This document shows, piece by piece, positions 8,147 to 17,854 of a stretch of DNA of 26,001 nt. The DNA is from Bin87 sp034428455 (GTDB lineage: Bacteria; Chloroflexota; Dehalococcoidia; Lucifugimonadales; UBA3495). Position numbers and translations under genes: made by a program. Numbering within the stretch: the stretch's first letter is position 1; each line of letters opens with the position of its first letter. The stretch lies in assembly GCA_034428455.1 (NCBI GenBank), contig DAOUHZ010000087.1:1-26001 (forward strand), read 5' to 3'. Below the pieces are notes generated by a model, which saw only the letters and a list, made by a program, of their open reading frames with translations, had not been told where the DNA came from and made no database searches.

Positions 8147-8509
8147 CTATGTTGAGCGGTATGGATTGGGTCCTGACACGGTAACTTTATCGAGCGTGTA
8201 CGCCAGCCCTTCGTCGGCATATTCGGTGCAGGCTATTGCCATTGCATCGGGTGGGCAGACCGGGAACTGCCCTGTCGGGTAACCGGACATGAAGCATTGA
8301 ATGGCGTCTTTCACCATTTCGAGGGCCTCTTCGTAAGTGCGTCCGTCAGAGGCCACACCTATCTCTGGGGCATCCGCGCACCAGCGCCAGTCACCGTTAA
8401 AGTCCTCACCGTCATAATAAGAGACCAGAACTTGAAAGGTACCCGTGTCCTCGATATCGGCTGCCGGGTCCGCGGCCGGGTCTGGCGAGCGAATATCTGC
8501 GGTTGTCAT
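8147..8509 (-). CDS. hicB: HicB-type antitoxin
   Basis: This is a 120-residue protein. The block FQVLVSYYDGEDFNGDWRW, APEIGVASDGRTYEEALEM and VKDAIQCFM is the HicB fold ('G.W.a..PElg....G.T.eEAl....eAI'). ATG 8509 is preferred over the longer frame because GGAGG precedes it (plus-strand 8519-8523). HicB binds and blocks HicA and usually represses the operon. The order here is antitoxin first, the reverse of the textbook hicAB but known in many genomes. No separate C-terminal HTH/RHH domain can be recognised with certainty. Confidence 0.75.
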   Translation of the reverse strand: MTTADIRSPDPAADPAADIEDTGTFQVLVSYYDGEDFNGDWRWCADAPEIGVASDGRTYEEALEMVKDAIQCFMSGYPTGQFPVCPPDAMAIACTEYADEGLAYTLDKVTVSGPNPYRST

Positions 8510-8608
8510 CGTTGTTTTCCTCCGATATTCCAGGAGGCAGGGTAGCACGAAAGCCGTTTTCAGCGAAAGATGATGACGGCGCAACGGGCGGGTTGGCCCG
8601 ATTTTTAG

Positions 8609-8614
8609 TATAAT
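8609..8614 (+). promoter_or_regulatory. Possible -10 box in the divergent hicB / amidotransferase-like region
   Basis: TATAAT sits in an AT-rich patch about 36 bases before the TTG start at 8650. The opposite strand reads TATACT over 8607-8612, so the same patch could serve both divergent genes. No good -35 box is present at the right distance on either strand. Confidence 0.3.
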
Positions 8615-8649
8615 CAAACAATCCGATGGCCCGTTAAAGATCATTTATT

Positions 8650-9276
8650 TTGCCCACCATCGCCGTCATAGCCGACGCCCGCAACGGCCATCATCCAAAC
8701 CCCTCAGTCCGATCGATCGAACAGGCCGGCGGTAGCGTTCGCGTAATTGCGCCGACGATGCCAGCAACCGAAGCGTTGGATGGAGTCGGCGGTCTGCTGA
8801 TGCCGGACTATGATCCGGGGCTGGCCGGCAATTTGCTGGAAGCGGCGTTGGAAGTGGATATGCCCATCCTTGCCACGGGCGACGGGATGCACGCGCTGAA
8901 CCGGCACTTCGGGGGAGGCGACCCCCTGCCAGCTCCAGCGCATTATCCGGAAGACGCGACGGAGCCGCTGCGCCATCAGATCTACCTTTCGCCTGGGTCC
9001 AAGATGGCCGCGATCATCGGCAGCGCCGGGATGTTCCGGGTGAACAGTCGGCATCGCCACGGTATACGGGAGCCGCAGCGAGCCGAGCGGTTGATGACCA
9101 TCGCATACCAGTTGGATGACGGCCTCATAGAGGGTCTGGAGAGCAAGAAACACAGCTGGGTAATTGGCGTGCAATTTCAGCCGGAGCGCGGCGACGAAGT
9201 GCCGGCCAGTTTCAACAACCTGTTCCTGGGGTTGGTGGAACGCGCTGACGCCTTTGCCACCGGCAAGATAAGTTAG
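8650..9276 (+). CDS. Class I glutamine amidotransferase-like (peptidase C26/PuuD-like) protein without catalytic Cys and His
   Basis: This is a 208-residue protein. The layout follows gamma-glutamyl-GABA hydrolases: GGLLMPDYDP for the 'LPGG.D..P' block, PILATGDGMHALN for 'PvLGICRGMQ.lN', VNSRHRHGI for 'VNS.HHQ', and VIGVQFQPE for 'GVQWHPE'. The nucleophile Cys is replaced by Gly77 and the triad His by Gln177, while Glu179 stays. The fold is probably kept but hydrolase activity is unlikely. At 208 residues it is somewhat shorter than PuuD (about 250). The start is TTG 8650 by extent of homology, with no strong ribosome site. It stands alone before gyrA; a ligand-binding or scaffold role is possible. 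Confidence 0.7.
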   Translation: MPTIAVIADARNGHHPNPSVRSIEQAGGSVRVIAPTMPATEALDGVGGLLMPDYDPGLAGNLLEAALEVDMPILATGDGMHALNRHFGGGDPLPAPAHYPEDATEPLRHQIYLSPGSKMAAIIGSAGMFRVNSRHRHGIREPQRAERLMTIAYQLDDGLIEGLESKKHSWVIGVQFQPERGDEVPASFNNLFLGLVERADAFATGKIS

Positions 9277-9289
9277 CCATAGCAATTTT

Positions 9290-9350
9290 CTGGATTCCGG
9301 CTTTCGCCGGAATGACGAGAGTAAAGCCGGAATGACGAGAGTAAAGCCGG
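9290..9350. repeat. REP-like palindromic element followed by a 20-bp tandem repeat
   Basis: A perfect 8-bp stem ATTCCGGC (9294-9301) / GCCGGAAT (9306-9313) with a TTTC loop lies between the amidotransferase-like gene and gyrA. The 29 bases 9290-9318 are identical to 19088-19116. The unit AATGACGAGAGTAAAGCCGG is then duplicated exactly at 9311-9330 and 9331-9350, with a decayed third copy after it. The hairpin resembles dispersed intergenic repeats known in many bacteria. Confidence 0.85.
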
Positions 9351-9381
9351 ATAGACGAGTGCAAGCAAGGAGAGATACACG

Positions 9382-12111
<2,730 letters not shown>

Positions 12112-12146
12112 CTGAGCGATAAGGTCCAATAGCTGCGGATCAGCGC

Positions 12147-12803
12147 ATGGGAAGTCGCCGAGATCCCGCTGGTTTCACACGAATGGCACTGCGGACAGTT
12201 GCACGAGGTGCGCGATGGCTGATACTACTGTTGGCGCTATACACCGTCGCTCTGTCCTTGCCCCGGTTGGAAGTCTGGCCGGACGGATGGGCAATTCCAG
12301 CCAGTGGCTTCATCCAAGATCGCATTGGGGTCGGAGACGAAACCGCAGCCGGCATAGCACTCGCTTCGCTGGTGTTGAGCTATTGGGGAGCGCGAGAGGG
12401 CAAAGAAGCTACGGCTGATTTGATCAGAATAGTCAGCTTCCTGTCTGGCTTGCCTTGGTTGGCCACGCTGGCGGATTGGTTTGCCAAAGGAGTTGCAGTG
12501 ATGTTCAAGACCATCAGGCAAAGAGCCATGAATATAATACGAGAAGAGGCACGGGCCGAAGGACTTGCCGAAGGACTTGCCGAAGGACTGGCGGAGGGCC
12601 GAACGAAGGGGCGAACCGAGGGCTTGGCGGAGGGGCGAACCGAGGGCCTGGCGGAGGGGCGAACCGAGGGCCTGGCGGAGGGCCGTACTGAGGGCCGTAC
12701 TGAAGAAGCGGCTCGGTGGCAGGCCTGGTTGGAACGGCGCATTGTATCCAACCCGGAGTTGCTGAACGATGACGATCCGCCGCCGTCACCGCCCCGAGAG
12801 TAA
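12147..12803 (+). CDS. Membrane protein with AEGL/RTEGLAEG repeat tail, function unknown
   Basis: This is a 218-residue protein I do not recognise. Hydrophobic segments lie at about residues 22-41, 67-81 and 92-119, suggesting a small membrane anchor. From about residue 130 the sequence becomes a string of short repeats (GLAEGLAEG, then RTEGLAEG units), which at this composition would be a charged helix. It ends with LNDDDPPPSPPRE. EG-rich repeats of this sort also end some transposase-like (Rpn/YhgA) proteins, but no nuclease domain is seen here. The start could be ATG 12147 or ATG 12183; neither has a clear ribosome site. It begins 35 bases after gyrA and may be read with it. Confidence 0.55.
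   Translation: MGSRRDPAGFTRMALRTVARGARWLILLLALYTVALSLPRLEVWPDGWAIPASGFIQDRIGVGDETAAGIALASLVLSYWGAREGKEATADLIRIVSFLSGLPWLATLADWFAKGVAVMFKTIRQRAMNIIREEARAEGLAEGLAEGLAEGRTKGRTEGLAEGRTEGLAEGRTEGLAEGRTEGRTEEAARWQAWLERRIVSNPELLNDDDPPPSPPRE
12555..12682 (+). repeat. Coding tandem repeats, 12-bp and 24-bp units
   Basis: Three near-identical 12-bp units (GCCGAAGGACTT type, 12555-12590) encode AEGL repeats. After a short join, three 24-bp units (12611-12634, 12635-12658, 12659-12682) encode RTEGLAEG repeats and differ at a single base between the first and the others. All unit lengths keep the frame, so copy number can vary by slippage without breaking the gene. Confidence 0.85.
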
Positions 12804-12873
12804 ATGTGGGTGGTAGCCGTCTGCGCCGAGGCTTTGGCTGCCATTGACAATCGGATTTACAGGATCAAATGAT

Positions 12874-13563
12874 ATGCAACTGGTGATGGTTCATGGTTCC
12901 GGCCAGAACGAATTGACCTACCACTACCAGACCGCGCGGTTCGCAAATGCCGACGCTGTCAATCTCCCCGGCCATCCGGACGGCGAGCCCAGGGACAGCA
13001 TCGGAGGGTACGTTGACTGGCTGCGGGATTACGTGCGTGGGAAGGGTTATTCGCCCTTTGTCCTGTTCGGTCACTCCATGGGCGGTGCCATTGCGCTGGA
13101 CTACGCGTTGCGGTTCCCCGAGGACCTGTCCGGACTGGTGCTGATCGGCACCGGGGCGCGATTGCGCGTGCACCCCGACTACCTGAGCCGCTGTCTGGAC
13201 GATGGCCAGTGGCGCGCCGAGGCGCCAGCGTACTACGAGGCCATCAACCGGGAATTGGCGCCTCAACTTGCTGCCCGTGCGCTGCAATCCGGCCCTATGG
13301 TCGAACACAACGACCTCTCGTGCTGCGATAAATTCGACGTTATGGAACGGGTTAAGGAAATCGCCCTGCCGTCCCTGGTCATCGTGGGTGCGGATGACAT
13401 AATGACCCCGATACGGTATGCGGAATACCTCGGGCGGGAGTTACAGGACGCCGAGGTCGTGGTTGTGCCTGCCTCCGGTCATTTCGTGACACTGGAACAA
13501 CCGGAGGCGGTAAACGATGCCATCGCGGGTTTCCTGGACCGGTTGGTAGACCCGGCAGGCTAG
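12874..13563 (+). CDS. Alpha/beta hydrolase fold protein
   Basis: This is a 229-residue single-domain hydrolase. The oxyanion block MVHGSGQNE, the nucleophile elbow GHSMGG (Ser68), the acid in VGADDIMTP (D175) and the His in ASGHFVTLEQP (H203) are all present and in normal order, so the enzyme should be active. Esterases, lactonases and C-C hydrolases share this pattern and the substrate cannot be assigned. ATG 12874 is chosen because the protein then starts directly with the first strand (MQLVMVHG); an upstream TTG at 12844 would add ten unrelated residues. A hairpin follows the stop. Confidence 0.85.
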   Translation: MQLVMVHGSGQNELTYHYQTARFANADAVNLPGHPDGEPRDSIGGYVDWLRDYVRGKGYSPFVLFGHSMGGAIALDYALRFPEDLSGLVLIGTGARLRVHPDYLSRCLDDGQWRAEAPAYYEAINRELAPQLAARALQSGPMVEHNDLSCCDKFDVMERVKEIALPSLVIVGADDIMTPIRYAEYLGRELQDAEVVVVPASGHFVTLEQPEAVNDAIAGFLDRLVDPAG

Positions 13564-13591
13564 ACGAGGATTTCGGGCTACCATTGTTTCC

Positions 13592-13610
13592 GCCCGGTCA
13601 TTGGCCGGGC
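13592..13610 (+). terminator. Probable hairpin terminator after the hydrolase gene
   Basis: GCCCGGTC (13592-13599) pairs with GGCCGGGC (13603-13610), an 8-bp GC-rich stem with one G-T pair and a three-base loop, followed by TTCCTCGTTATT. Outer arms ACGAGGA (13564-13570) and TCCTCGT (13612-13618) could extend it. The T-run is short, so efficiency is uncertain. Confidence 0.5.
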
Positions 13611-13646
13611 TTCCTCGTTATTGAGGACTTGTGCAGCCGACTATGC

Positions 13647-13655
13647 TGGTATCAT
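13647..13655 (+). promoter_or_regulatory. Possible extended -10 promoter for the fusion/trpS operon
   Basis: TGGTATCAT is an extended -10 (TGN plus TATCAT) placed after the hairpin and 35 bases before ATG 13691. No convincing -35 is seen, which extended -10 promoters tolerate. No T-box leader could be recognised in this gap. Confidence 0.3.
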
Positions 13656-13690
13656 GGGGCCAACCTCACCCGGGCCCAGTTTCACCAGCC

Positions 13691-15919
13691 ATGGCAACGG
13701 CGCACACTTACACGCCTGACGGGCACCGCCTGGACGCGTTCCTGGTGGGTATGTACGTCGGCCATCCGGATGCCCAGGGATTGTCCGCAGCCCGAAGAGT
13801 GGCGGCGATTGCTGCTGAACTCCTCGAGTCTTGCGACTTGGATCTTGATGCGACGGTGGTGAACACGGCGGCTCTACTGCATCTGTTGGGTCGGCCGGAT
13901 GATCGGGACCGCGCGGAAGGGTCGGTTGGCCTGGGTGTTGCATGGCTGCGTGGCGCGGGGGCGCCGGAACCATACGTGGCGGCGGTGGCCAGGGCGATCG
14001 CGGGAGCGTGGTCGCAAGCTCCTGTACTTGACCTCGAATTCCGGCAAGACGACAACGGCAAGTTGCTGCGGGACGCCGCGCTGCTGGACCTGGTCAGCAT
14101 AGAACGGCACGCCGACTACCTGAGGGATGTCCCTCCTCTAGGACGTCTTCGGGAGACATATTTGGCGGAATACCGTCGCGAGTGCCTCACACCGGCGTTG
14201 CAACTCCGCGACATGCTGACCATTCCTGCAGCGTTGGATATGTACTCGGAGCGCGTGCCGAGACTGGCGGCCTGGCTGGATGAGCAGCCAGCCAGCCAGG
14301 TTCCTCCGGACTGGCGGCGGCTGGTGGAAGTTGCGGAGATCGAAAGCGGCGTGGGTAGACTGCTGGCCGGCGATGATCCGGCCGCCGTTCGAGCCGAGAT
14401 GCCCGTTGGGGGATTGCCGTACGCAGAGTATCGGGGGCGGCAACGGGCCATCATCTCTGGAAGCCACGATCGCATCCTGGAACTGACCCACGCCCGCATC
14501 GAGGCGTCGCGGAACGTGGCAGCCGAGAAGTATTTGGAGAGCGACACCATCCACAAGCCGGCGGTGGAAGAGAACCTATTCGTGGGCGCGCGGCGTCGTG
14601 CGCGTCAGCTGGGCTTGTCCGCGGAAACGGCGGAGGACATCGCCAGGCTGCTGCTATCCAACGCCCGGGAGGCGCAGGAGCGAACCCTCAACGAGATAGC
14701 CCAGCGATTGAGCAGATTGCACGGCCAGATCCTGGATGCGGAATCGCCGGAATCTCGCACCGACGAGGCTGACATAGCGATCCCTTCCCTGGTGGTTCGC
14801 ACCGGAGACCAGCCGTTGGCCCGCGAGAACGAACTGATCAAGGAGTTGCGCGTCACCGGGCTGAACGAGGCTTACCCGGAGCAACGCCGCCGCTTCATGG
14901 AGTGGTTCGAGGCACCGCATCCCTACATGGCAACCGGGATGACGGTGGGCAGCAGGGATGCTGACATCTTCATGCAGTCGCTGACCGACGGACAGCGGTG
15001 CAAGGTCGTAATGGCGGTCGGCATCGACGGACCGCCGCACCTTGGCCACGGAACCTTTGCCAGTGTGCTGGCCCACTTCCAGGCGATGGGCGCCGAGGTA
15101 ATCATCGGTTTTCGCGATGAACTCGGCGATCTCAACAAGGCCCGCGAGCAGATGCACGAACATCTGATGTCAATGGCGGCCGGCGGCCTGGATCTGGATA
15201 GAACCGGCGCCTACCTCCAGCAAGACAGCCCGCCGATCATTAGAACCGCATTCGAACTCGGGGAAGCGATCCCGCTTAGCGTGCTGAACTCGGCATTGGG
15301 CCTGCGCCTGCGGGACAGCGCGACCGACACCTTCCGCCCGCTGCTGCGGCTGGCGGATATCCTGCACGTGCAGCAACCGGAGGCCGGCGGGACGTGCCGG
15401 ACGCTGGTTTTGGACAACATCGGCGGCGACGTGTACGTGCGCATGGCCCGCAACGTGGCCGAACGGTTCGGATTTCTGAAGCCGTCCGCCTTATACCTGA
15501 GACCGGTGCGGAATCTGACGACCTACGAAGATCCCCGGACCGGAGGGGTGGTGGAGGTGATGACCAACCGGGTCCCGCCGGGCCGCATATCCTATGACGA
15601 CGATCCCGCTGATATCCGGCGACGAATTGGTCGGGCGTACACCGGGGGACGGGGGACGCTGGAAGAACAGCGGGAAAAGGGCGGCAACCCCGATCCGCGG
15701 GTTTGCTCGGTATCCAGTCTGCACGCCTTTTACGCTACGCCTGATCCGCAGTCGTACGCGGAGTTGCAATCCCGATGTCGCGCGGGCGAGTTATTGTGTG
15801 GCGAGTGCAAAGTAGCGGCTGCCGACCGCCTGCTAGAATATTTCGACCGGCATCGGAGCCAACGAGAGGGTCTCTCGGACGAGAGGGAAGCCCGGGCTGG
15901 ATTCGTAGCCGGCGTGTAA
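13691..15919 (+). CDS. Fusion protein: degenerate HD domain, chorismate-mutase-like domain and TrpRS-like domain
   Basis: This is a 742-residue protein. Residues about 10-160 resemble an HD hydrolase (ARRVAAIAAELL, AALLHLLGR, LLRDAALLDLV), but HD is H64-L65 and the first His is lost. Residues about 250-335 fit an AroQ-type chorismate mutase: R269, K280, E293 and Q329 match E. coli R28, K39, E52 and Q88, while D48 and R51 are K289 and V292. From about 380 to the end it is TrpRS-like: GPPHLGHG (H450, H453) stands for HIGH, ADILHVQ and RMARNVAERFG follow, KMSKS is replaced by VMTNR (623-627), then YTGGRGTLEEQREKGGNPD. Cysteines in VCSV, SRC and LLCGEC are spaced x23, x6, x2, like the [4Fe-4S] site of Thermotoga TrpRS. 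ATG 13691 is chosen; an upstream GTG (13631) overlaps the promoter. trpS follows after 24 bases. Confidence 0.75.
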   Translation: MATAHTYTPDGHRLDAFLVGMYVGHPDAQGLSAARRVAAIAAELLESCDLDLDATVVNTAALLHLLGRPDDRDRAEGSVGLGVAWLRGAGAPEPYVAAVARAIAGAWSQAPVLDLEFRQDDNGKLLRDAALLDLVSIERHADYLRDVPPLGRLRETYLAEYRRECLTPALQLRDMLTIPAALDMYSERVPRLAAWLDEQPASQVPPDWRRLVEVAEIESGVGRLLAGDDPAAVRAEMPVGGLPYAEYRGRQRAIISGSHDRILELTHARIEASRNVAAEKYLESDTIHKPAVEENLFVGARRRARQLGLSAETAEDIARLLLSNAREAQERTLNEIAQRLSRLHGQILDAESPESRTDEADIAIPSLVVRTGDQPLARENELIKELRVTGLNEAYPEQRRRFMEWFEAPHPYMATGMTVGSRDADIFMQSLTDGQRCKVVMAVGIDGPPHLGHGTFASVLAHFQAMGAEVIIGFRDELGDLNKAREQMHEHLMSMAAGGLDLDRTGAYLQQDSPPIIRTAFELGEAIPLSVLNSALGLRLRDSATDTFRPLLRLADILHVQQPEAGGTCRTLVLDNIGGDVYVRMARNVAERFGFLKPSALYLRPVRNLTTYEDPRTGGVVEVMTNRVPPGRISYDDDPADIRRRIGRAYTGGRGTLEEQREKGGNPDPRVCSVSSLHAFYATPDPQSYAELQSRCRAGELLCGECKVAAADRLLEYFDRHRSQREGLSDEREARAGFVAGV

Positions 15920-15943
15920 ACGTCCAGGGAGGCTGTCTCCAAC

Positions 15944-16960
15944 ATGGCAAACCAGCAACGAATTTTGACCGGCATGCGTCCCACTGGGCAGCTGCACTTG
16001 GGGCACTACCTGGGCGCGCTGGAAAACTGGATACAGATGCAGCACGAGTACGAGTGCTTCTTCCTCATCGCGGACTACCAGGCGATGGGTGACCACCTGG
16101 ATGACATCGGCTTGATCCAGCGCTCGGTGCTGGAGGTTGCCACGGACTGGCTGGCGGTTGGCCTGGATCCGGAAAAGTCGTCCTTCGTGATCCAGAGCTA
16201 CGTGCCGGAGCACGCTGAGCTGACCATGTTCTTCTCCATGCTCATGCCGTTGAACCAGCACCAGCGGAACCCGACGCTGCGGGCCGAGACCGCGCAACTG
16301 GAAGCCGAAAACCAGTCCATCACCTTGGGGTTTTTCAACTATCCCATCAGCCAGGCCGCCGACATCCTGCTGCCCAAGGCGCACCTGGTGCCGGTGGGGG
16401 AGGACCAGGTGGCTCACATCGAGTACACGCGGGATGTGGCCCGACGGTTCAATCGTCTGTACGGCGAGGTGTTTCCCGTCCCCCGGGCCAGGGTGGGCCG
16501 CGTACCCCGATTGGTCGGCACCGACGGCCAGGCAAAGATGAGCAAGAGCCTGAACAATGCCATCTACCTGGCCGACGATCCGGAAGCGGTGGAAGACCGG
16601 GTGCGTAGAATGGTCACCGATATCACCGGCCAGAATCCGCGATTGCGGGCTACGGACCCGGGCGTGGTGGAATACAACCCGGCGTTTCTGTACCACGACG
16701 CGTTCAACGACAACGCCGACGAGGTGGCCGAGCTCAAGGAGCGGTACACCGCCGGAACGGTGAGCGACCGCGAGGTAAAGGAACGCCTCACGGCCGCGCT
16801 CAACCAGTTCCTGGAGCCGATCCGCGAGAAGCGGTCTTGGTACGAGGAACACCCCGACTTCGTGCGAGACGTGCTGAAGGCGGGCACAGAGCGGGAACGA
16901 GCCATTGCCCAGCAGACAATCGAGGACGTTCGCCAGGCGATGCAGGTGGTTTACACTTAA
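15944..16960 (+). CDS. trpS: Tryptophanyl-tRNA synthetase
   Basis: This 338-residue class Ic synthetase charges tRNA-Trp in the cytoplasm. The HIGH motif is PTGQLHLGH (residues 13-21), the tryptophan/ATP region includes PISQAADILL and VPVGEDQVAHIEYTRDVARRFN, and the second signature is intact KMSKS (198-202). Length and order are normal for bacterial TrpRS. AGGGAGG (15926-15932) precedes ATG 15944. It resembles the Thermotoga-type sequence over its length but lacks the four cluster cysteines at the matching C-terminal place (VVEYNPAF and RYTAGTVSDREVK instead). It lies 24 bases after the TrpRS-like fusion gene and 20 bases before a coiled-coil protein gene, so all three are probably one operon. 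Confidence 0.96.
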   Translation: MANQQRILTGMRPTGQLHLGHYLGALENWIQMQHEYECFFLIADYQAMGDHLDDIGLIQRSVLEVATDWLAVGLDPEKSSFVIQSYVPEHAELTMFFSMLMPLNQHQRNPTLRAETAQLEAENQSITLGFFNYPISQAADILLPKAHLVPVGEDQVAHIEYTRDVARRFNRLYGEVFPVPRARVGRVPRLVGTDGQAKMSKSLNNAIYLADDPEAVEDRVRRMVTDITGQNPRLRATDPGVVEYNPAFLYHDAFNDNADEVAELKERYTAGTVSDREVKERLTAALNQFLEPIREKRSWYEEHPDFVRDVLKAGTERERAIAQQTIEDVRQAMQVVYT

Positions 16961-16980
16961 CCGGCACCGGTGAAACCGAT

Positions 16981-17718
16981 ATGGCTACTGAAGAAATCAT
17001 CACCTTTGACGACCTGGTCCGGCTGTTGGAGCGCCACCCGGAACACCGGGAGCGGTTGCGTCAGCAGATTCTGGACAACGAATTCCGCCGATTGCCGGCG
17101 CAGGTGATTACCCTGACGGAGCGGGTGGATACGCTGGCCGAGCAGATGCAGGCGCTGACGGAGCGGGTGGAGGCCTTGGCCGAGCAGATGCAGGCGCTGA
17201 CCGTCCAGATGCGGGAGGTGGTAAGACGGTTGGACCACCACGACGTGCAGCTGGCCAGGTTGATTGGTGACGAGGCAGAACGCCGGGTGCAACGGAACGC
17301 GCACGCCTATTTCGGGAATATGCTCAGGCGCATCAGAGTGCTTTCATCCTCCGAACTTGCGGATTTGATCGACGATGCAATTGACGCTGGCAGTCTTGAC
17401 GAGAGGCACCGCGCTTCGCTCCTGGCGCTAGACGTGGCTGTGCGTGGCCTCGACCGCAGGACCCGGGAACGAGCGTGCTTGGCTGTGGAGGTATCGGCCG
17501 GTATCGGCGAAAGCGACATTGTACGTGCTGTCGATCGGGCCCGGCTGTTGGAAAGGCTGACCGGGTATCCGACCCGGCCGGTGGTTGCCGGTTACTCCAT
17601 AGCCCCCGCATATCACTATATGGCAGCCGAACAGGGTGTAGCCGTGACCATAGTCGTGCCACCCGACCCAGGCCAGCCGGAACTGCCCACCGACATCAAG
17701 GCAGACCCGCTGCCGTAA
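16981..17718 (+). CDS. Coiled-coil protein with PD-(D/E)XK-like C-terminal domain
   Basis: This is a 245-residue protein. Residues about 5-30 are a short charged helix (FDDLVRLLERHPEHRERLR), residues about 40-95 form a regular coiled coil of LTERVDTLAEQMQA units, and the rest is a mixed alpha/beta domain. Its end (CLAVEVSAGIGESDIVRAV, RARLLERLTGYPTRPVVAGY, QGVAVTIVV) resembles DUF3782-like proteins, common in Chloroflexi and Cyanobacteria, which are placed in the PD-(D/E)XK nuclease clan with E in 'VEVS' as part of the site. Nuclease activity is not proven. ATG 16981 is 20 bases after trpS and fits the family start. Confidence 0.65.
   Translation: MATEEIITFDDLVRLLERHPEHRERLRQQILDNEFRRLPAQVITLTERVDTLAEQMQALTERVEALAEQMQALTVQMREVVRRLDHHDVQLARLIGDEAERRVQRNAHAYFGNMLRRIRVLSSSELADLIDDAIDAGSLDERHRASLLALDVAVRGLDRRTRERACLAVEVSAGIGESDIVRAVDRARLLERLTGYPTRPVVAGYSIAPAYHYMAAEQGVAVTIVVPPDPGQPELPTDIKADPLP
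17113..17196 (+). repeat. 42-bp tandem repeat encoding coiled-coil heptads
   Basis: Two 42-bp units (17113-17154 and 17155-17196) differ only at a few bases. Each encodes 14 residues (two heptads) of the LTERV..LAEQMQA type. The unit length keeps both frame and heptad phase, so copy changes would lengthen the stalk without breaking it. Confidence 0.8.
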
Positions 17719-17854
17719 TCGGGATCGGTGAGGAATCTATGACGAACCCGATGCGCTAGCCGGTTTAATTTGACGCCTGATCTGTGCGCAGCTAACTACC
17801 TTTAAAATTCACCCGTGTATCTGTCCTACACTCATTGCCAACCGGAGGGACAAT

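Noticed and set aside
9311..9360. 20-bp direct repeats before gyrA as iterons of an origin
   Set aside because: Only two exact copies plus one decayed copy, part of a REP-like element, with no DnaA-box cluster or dnaA gene in view.
13564..13690. T-box riboswitch before the fusion/trpS operon
   Set aside because: No T-box consensus or specifier-loop structure could be found; only a simple hairpin that fits a terminator of the preceding gene.
17770..17806. TTGACG as a -35 box for the thiolase gene
   Set aside because: The hexamer at proper spacing is a poor -10 (TAACTA), and the AT-rich TTTAAAAT patch is too far downstream.
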